Source: M55B144 sp964550615 (GTDB taxonomy: Bacteria > Bipolaricaulota > Bipolaricaulia > UBA7950 > UBA9294). From it: a stretch of DNA of 23,228 nucleotides. The position numbers were made by a program, and so were the translations under genes. Below, in pieces: positions 20,622 through 23,228 of the stretch; position 1 is the first letter of the stretch; each line of letters begins with the position of its first letter. Under the pieces are notes generated by a model that had not been told where the DNA came from, ran no database searches, and saw nothing but the letters and a program-made list of their open reading frames with translations. The stretch spans positions 1-23,228 of the forward strand of contig CAZKAB010000025.1 of the NCBI GenBank assembly GCA_964550615.1, written 5' to 3'.

Positions 20622-21368
20622 ATGGCAATTACAATTGCGGCGATTGCAGCGATAGTAGTGATATTCATGCTGAACGCGATTCGCATCGTACGCGAGTACG
20701 AACGGGGCGTGATCTTTCGTCTCGGGCGCCTCGTAGGTGCGAAGGGACCGGGAATCTTCATTCTCATCCCGATCATCGACAAGATGGTGAAAGTGACGTT
20801 GCGTATGGTTACCCTCGACGTCCCTCCGCAGGAAGTGATCACCAAGGACAACGTTACGACAAGCGTCAATGCCGTCCTCTTCTTCCGCGTCGTCGATCCG
20901 AACGCAGCCGTGGTCGAGGTACAGAATTACATCGAGGCGACGCGCCAGATCGCCATGACCACTTTGCGAAGCGTGCTTGGCGGGGTTGAGCTCGACCAGC
21001 TTCTTGCCGAACGTGAGGAGATCAACCTCAAGCTACAAGCGATAATCGACGAGCAAACCGATCCATGGGGAATCAAGGTCAAGACGGTGGAGATCAAGGA
21101 CGTAAAGATCCCAACCGACATGCAGCGGGCGATTGCGCGCCAGGCTGAAGCCGAGCGTGAGCGACGGGCGAAAATCATCAATGCCGAGGGAGAACTGCAG
21201 GCGTCCACCAAACTCTCCGAAGCGGCTGGGATCATCGCCCACAACCCGGGGGCAATGCAGCTACGATACCTGCAGAGCCTCGTTGACATCTCCGCGGAGA
21301 ACGCGTCGACCATCGTTTTCCCGATCCCGATCGACATGTTCAAGTTCCTCCAGCAAGGCAAGGATTAG
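20622..21368 (+). CDS. Slipin (stomatin/prohibitin-like SPFH protein)
   Basis: This 248-residue protein has one N-terminal membrane helix (residues 2-18), then an SPFH domain (REYERGVIFRLGRLVGAKGPGIFILIPIID, VDVPPQ-type TLDVPPQEVITKDNVTTSVNAVLFFRV). The coiled-coil AERERRAKIINAEGELQASTKLSEAA is followed by the C-terminal oligomerisation segment LRYLQSLVDISAENASTIVFPIP. Such proteins form membrane-associated rings and organise microdomains. They are often encoded beside an NfeD-type serine protease, which is absent here. It has a good promoter and Shine-Dalgarno site. mnmG begins 19 bp after its stop on the same strand, an uncommon partner. Confidence 0.93.
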   Translation: MAITIAAIAAIVVIFMLNAIRIVREYERGVIFRLGRLVGAKGPGIFILIPIIDKMVKVTLRMVTLDVPPQEVITKDNVTTSVNAVLFFRVVDPNAAVVEVQNYIEATRQIAMTTLRSVLGGVELDQLLAEREEINLKLQAIIDEQTDPWGIKVKTVEIKDVKIPTDMQRAIARQAEAERERRAKIINAEGELQASTKLSEAAGIIAHNPGAMQLRYLQSLVDISAENASTIVFPIPIDMFKFLQQGKD

Positions 21369-21387
21369 CAAGGCAAGAAACGATTAG

Positions 21388-23228
21388 ATGAAGCGTTACG
21401 ATGTTGTAGTAATCGGCGCCGGGCATGCCGGCTGTGAAGCGGCCCATGCCTCGGCGCGCCTGGGTGCGGCGACCGCACTCATCACGATCAACCTGTCCGA
21501 GATCGGCAAGATGCCATGCAACCCGGCGATCGGCGGTCCGGGGAAATCCCAGCTCGTAAGAGAGATCGACGCCCTTGGCGGCATGATGGGCCGGATCACC
21601 GACCGCGCCATGCTGAACATTCGCCTACTCAATACGAGCAAGGGAAGGGCGATGCAGGTAAGGCGCGCCCAGGCCGATCGCGATGCGTACAAAACACAGT
21701 GGAAGAAGACCCTCGAACATACCGAAGGCGTCGACCTGATTGAAGGGATGGTCGAAGAACTCATTGTTACTGCCGGGCGCGTGGCCGAAGTGCGATTGCG
21801 CGAGGGGCTCGCGATCGCGACCGGCGCTGTGATCATTGCCACAGGCACTTTCCTGAATGGAGAGGTGCTGATCGGAAACCTCGTTTATCCGGCCGGGCGG
21901 AGCGGTGAGCCTCCTTCTCTCGATCTTGCGGCATCGCTGCGGAAGCTCGACCTGCGCATGGGGCGTCTGAAGACGGGGACCACGCCAAGAGTAAACAAGC
22001 GATCGATCGATACCGCGGAACTGGAGCGCCAGGATACCAGTTTGCTGCCGCTTGGCTTCTCGTTCTGGGAAGCACCGGCGGTTCTTCCGAACGAGTATCC
22101 CGTCTATGTCAGCCACACCAACGAGGAAACGCATGCCATCATACGCGACAACCTCTCACTCACTCCCAACTTCAACGGCCTCATCACGAGCGAAGGGCCA
22201 CGCCATTGCCCGTCTCTCGAGGCAAAAATCGTCAGGTTCCCCGGACGCTCCAGCCACAAGGTGTTTCTCGAGCCGGAGGGGAGAGATTCGGCCGAGGTCT
22301 ATCTCCAGGGGATCTACACCGCGTTCCCACCGGACATTCAGGATCGGATTGTGCGCAGCATCGCCGGCCTGGAGCACGCGCAGATCGAGCGCTACGGCTA
22401 CGACATCCAGTATGATTACATCGACCCAACACATCTTCTTCCCACGCTCGAAGTGGACGGGATCGGCGGACTGTACCTTGCCGGGCAGGTGAACGGCACC
22501 ACCGGATATGAAGAAGCGGCGGGGCAGGGGATCGTGGCGGGCGTAAACGCCGCGCGCCGGATGCGCGATGAAGAACCGTTCGTTCTCTCCCGCGGCGAGT
22601 CGTTTATCGGCGTAATGATCGACGATCTCGTGACCAAAGGGGTCACCGAGCCGTACCGCATGCTTCCGTCGCGCGCCGAATATCGCATTACACTGCGCGA
22701 GGGGAACGCCGACCTACGTCTCTCGCCTATCGGCCACGCGCTCGGCCTGCTTCCCGATGAGTGCTATGAGCGCACGCTGGCGCGCTCCAAGGCGATAGAT
22801 CGGCTCGTATCTCATCTCAAGGAAGAACGTATCGGCCCGGCTCATCCGCTCAACGATACCCTCGCCATGCGAGGTACCTCACCCCTCACCGCCAACGGGG
22901 CGAGCCTGTACGAGCTTCTGCGCCGCCCACCGGTGCAGCTTTCCGATCTTGTTTCTGTTGATGCGTATGCTTTTGACGTTCTCGAAGAGGCGGAGGTCGA
23001 AGCCAAGTACTCCGGTTATCTCGAGCAACAAGAGCGAGAGATCGAGCGCCTGCTGCGGATGGAACGGATCGCCATCCCCGCTGAGATCGACTACGACCAG
23101 CTGGACAATCTGTCAAGCGAAGGCCGAGACCTGTTGGCACGTGTGCGGCCGCGCACATTCGGTCAGGCAACGCGCATACCGGGCGTGGCGCAGGCCGACC
23201 TGGCGATGCTCGCGATCATGCTGCGGCG
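21388..23228 (+). CDS. mnmG: tRNA uridine-5-carboxymethylaminomethyl modification enzyme MnmG (3' end cut by window)
   Basis: The frame is open from the ATG at 21388 to the window edge (613 codons), with no internal stop or frameshift. MnmG (GidA) is an FAD-dependent enzyme that, with MnmE, modifies the wobble uridine of certain tRNAs. FAD-binding GAGHAGCEAA starts at residue 10. MPCNPAIGGPGKSQLVREIDALGG (C44) and GPRHCPSLEAKI (C274) carry the conserved cysteines, and LAGQVNGTTGYEEAAGQG, TEPYRMLPSRAEYR and the C-terminal ATRIPGV follow. About ten to twenty residues are probably missing. The usual CPSxEDK reads CPSLEAK here. The upstream ribosome site is weak, so translation may be coupled to the slipin gene. 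Confidence 0.95.
   Translation, partial: MKRYDVVVIGAGHAGCEAAHASARLGAATALITINLSEIGKMPCNPAIGGPGKSQLVREIDALGGMMGRITDRAMLNIRLLNTSKGRAMQVRRAQADRDAYKTQWKKTLEHTEGVDLIEGMVEELIVTAGRVAEVRLREGLAIATGAVIIATGTFLNGEVLIGNLVYPAGRSGEPPSLDLAASLRKLDLRMGRLKTGTTPRVNKRSIDTAELERQDTSLLPLGFSFWEAPAVLPNEYPVYVSHTNEETHAIIRDNLSLTPNFNGLITSEGPRHCPSLEAKIVRFPGRSSHKVFLEPEGRDSAEVYLQGIYTAFPPDIQDRIVRSIAGLEHAQIERYGYDIQYDYIDPTHLLPTLEVDGIGGLYLAGQVNGTTGYEEAAGQGIVAGVNAARRMRDEEPFVLSRGESFIGVMIDDLVTKGVTEPYRMLPSRAEYRITLREGNADLRLSPIGHALGLLPDECYERTLARSKAIDRLVSHLKEERIGPAHPLNDTLAMRGTSPLTANGASLYELLRRPPVQLSDLVSVDAYAFDVLEEAEVEAKYSGYLEQQEREIERLLRMERIAIPAEIDYDQLDNLSSEGRDLLARVRPRTFGQATRIPGVAQADLAMLAIMLR

Overview
The window (about 57% GC by eye) is bacterial chromosome with short intergenic gaps and genes on both strands. 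It carries housekeeping genes (mnmG, tpiA, pgsA, coaE, nadE, rsmI, yidD, an RsuA/RluB-type pseudouridine synthase), signalling genes (diguanylate cyclase, two-component system), a small thiol-redox cluster, an Hsp20 gene and secreted or surface proteins. I see no tRNA, rRNA, CRISPR array, insertion sequence or phage gene. The lineage cannot be fixed from sequence alone. The two-CXXC protein disulfide oxidoreductase, the many leaderless-looking promoters and the large DUF11/PKD surface protein would suit a deep-branching, possibly anaerobic or thermophilic group. A Bipolaricaulota (OP1/Acetothermia)-like genome is one guess, held weakly. A run of exactly 100 N inside nadE marks an assembly gap.

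Layout. 1-185: C-terminal end of a surface protein, followed by a clear terminator. 329-1915 (-): 7TM-PAS-GGDEF diguanylate cyclase, divergent from a polynucleotide-kinase-like P-loop kinase (2130-2708). 2775-3941 (-): operon of an ArsR-type regulator, a glutaredoxin and a two-domain disulfide oxidoreductase, divergent from an OsmC-family gene (4034-4447) across a short AT-rich operator/promoter region. 4444-5517 (-): BioD-like P-loop plus DRTGG protein. 5776-7837 (+): OmpR-type regulator and sensor kinase, then a DUF458/YkuK RNase H-like protein (7872-8348). 8353-9429 (-): yidD-rsmI, divergent from hsp20 (9545-9997) with overlapping promoters and two CIRCE-like operators. 10049-12284 (-): pseudouridine synthase then nadE. 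12388-13545 (+): GNAT-like protein. 13748-14533 (-): secreted DUF4384 protein. 14650-15725 (+): coaE and a tandem-ACT protein. 15795-20506 (-): tpiA, pgsA and a 1089-residue surface protein. 20622-23228 (+): slipin and mnmG, the latter cut by the window end within its last residues.

How the parts may work together. The ArsR/Grx/PDO/OsmC block looks like a self-contained thiol-stress module under one divergent control region. The hsp20 promoter carries two tandem dyads with the 9-9-9 geometry of HrcA-bound CIRCE, and its -35 box overlaps the -35 box of the opposing yidD promoter. Seven genes (BioD-like, response regulator, DUF458, yidD, pseudouridine synthase, nadE, coaE) lack a clear Shine-Dalgarno site and have a -10-like hexamer 6-9 nt before the start codon, as expected of leaderless mRNAs. 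Most other genes carry good Shine-Dalgarno sites. The fragment at the left edge and the 1089-residue protein end in the same roughly 55-residue domain, so they are probably paralogous surface proteins sharing a C-terminal module.

The least explained items are that shared C-terminal domain, a 16-bp long-range inverted repeat upstream of the response regulator (5666-5742), and competing inverted repeats between the GNAT-like and DUF4384 genes (13576-13703).
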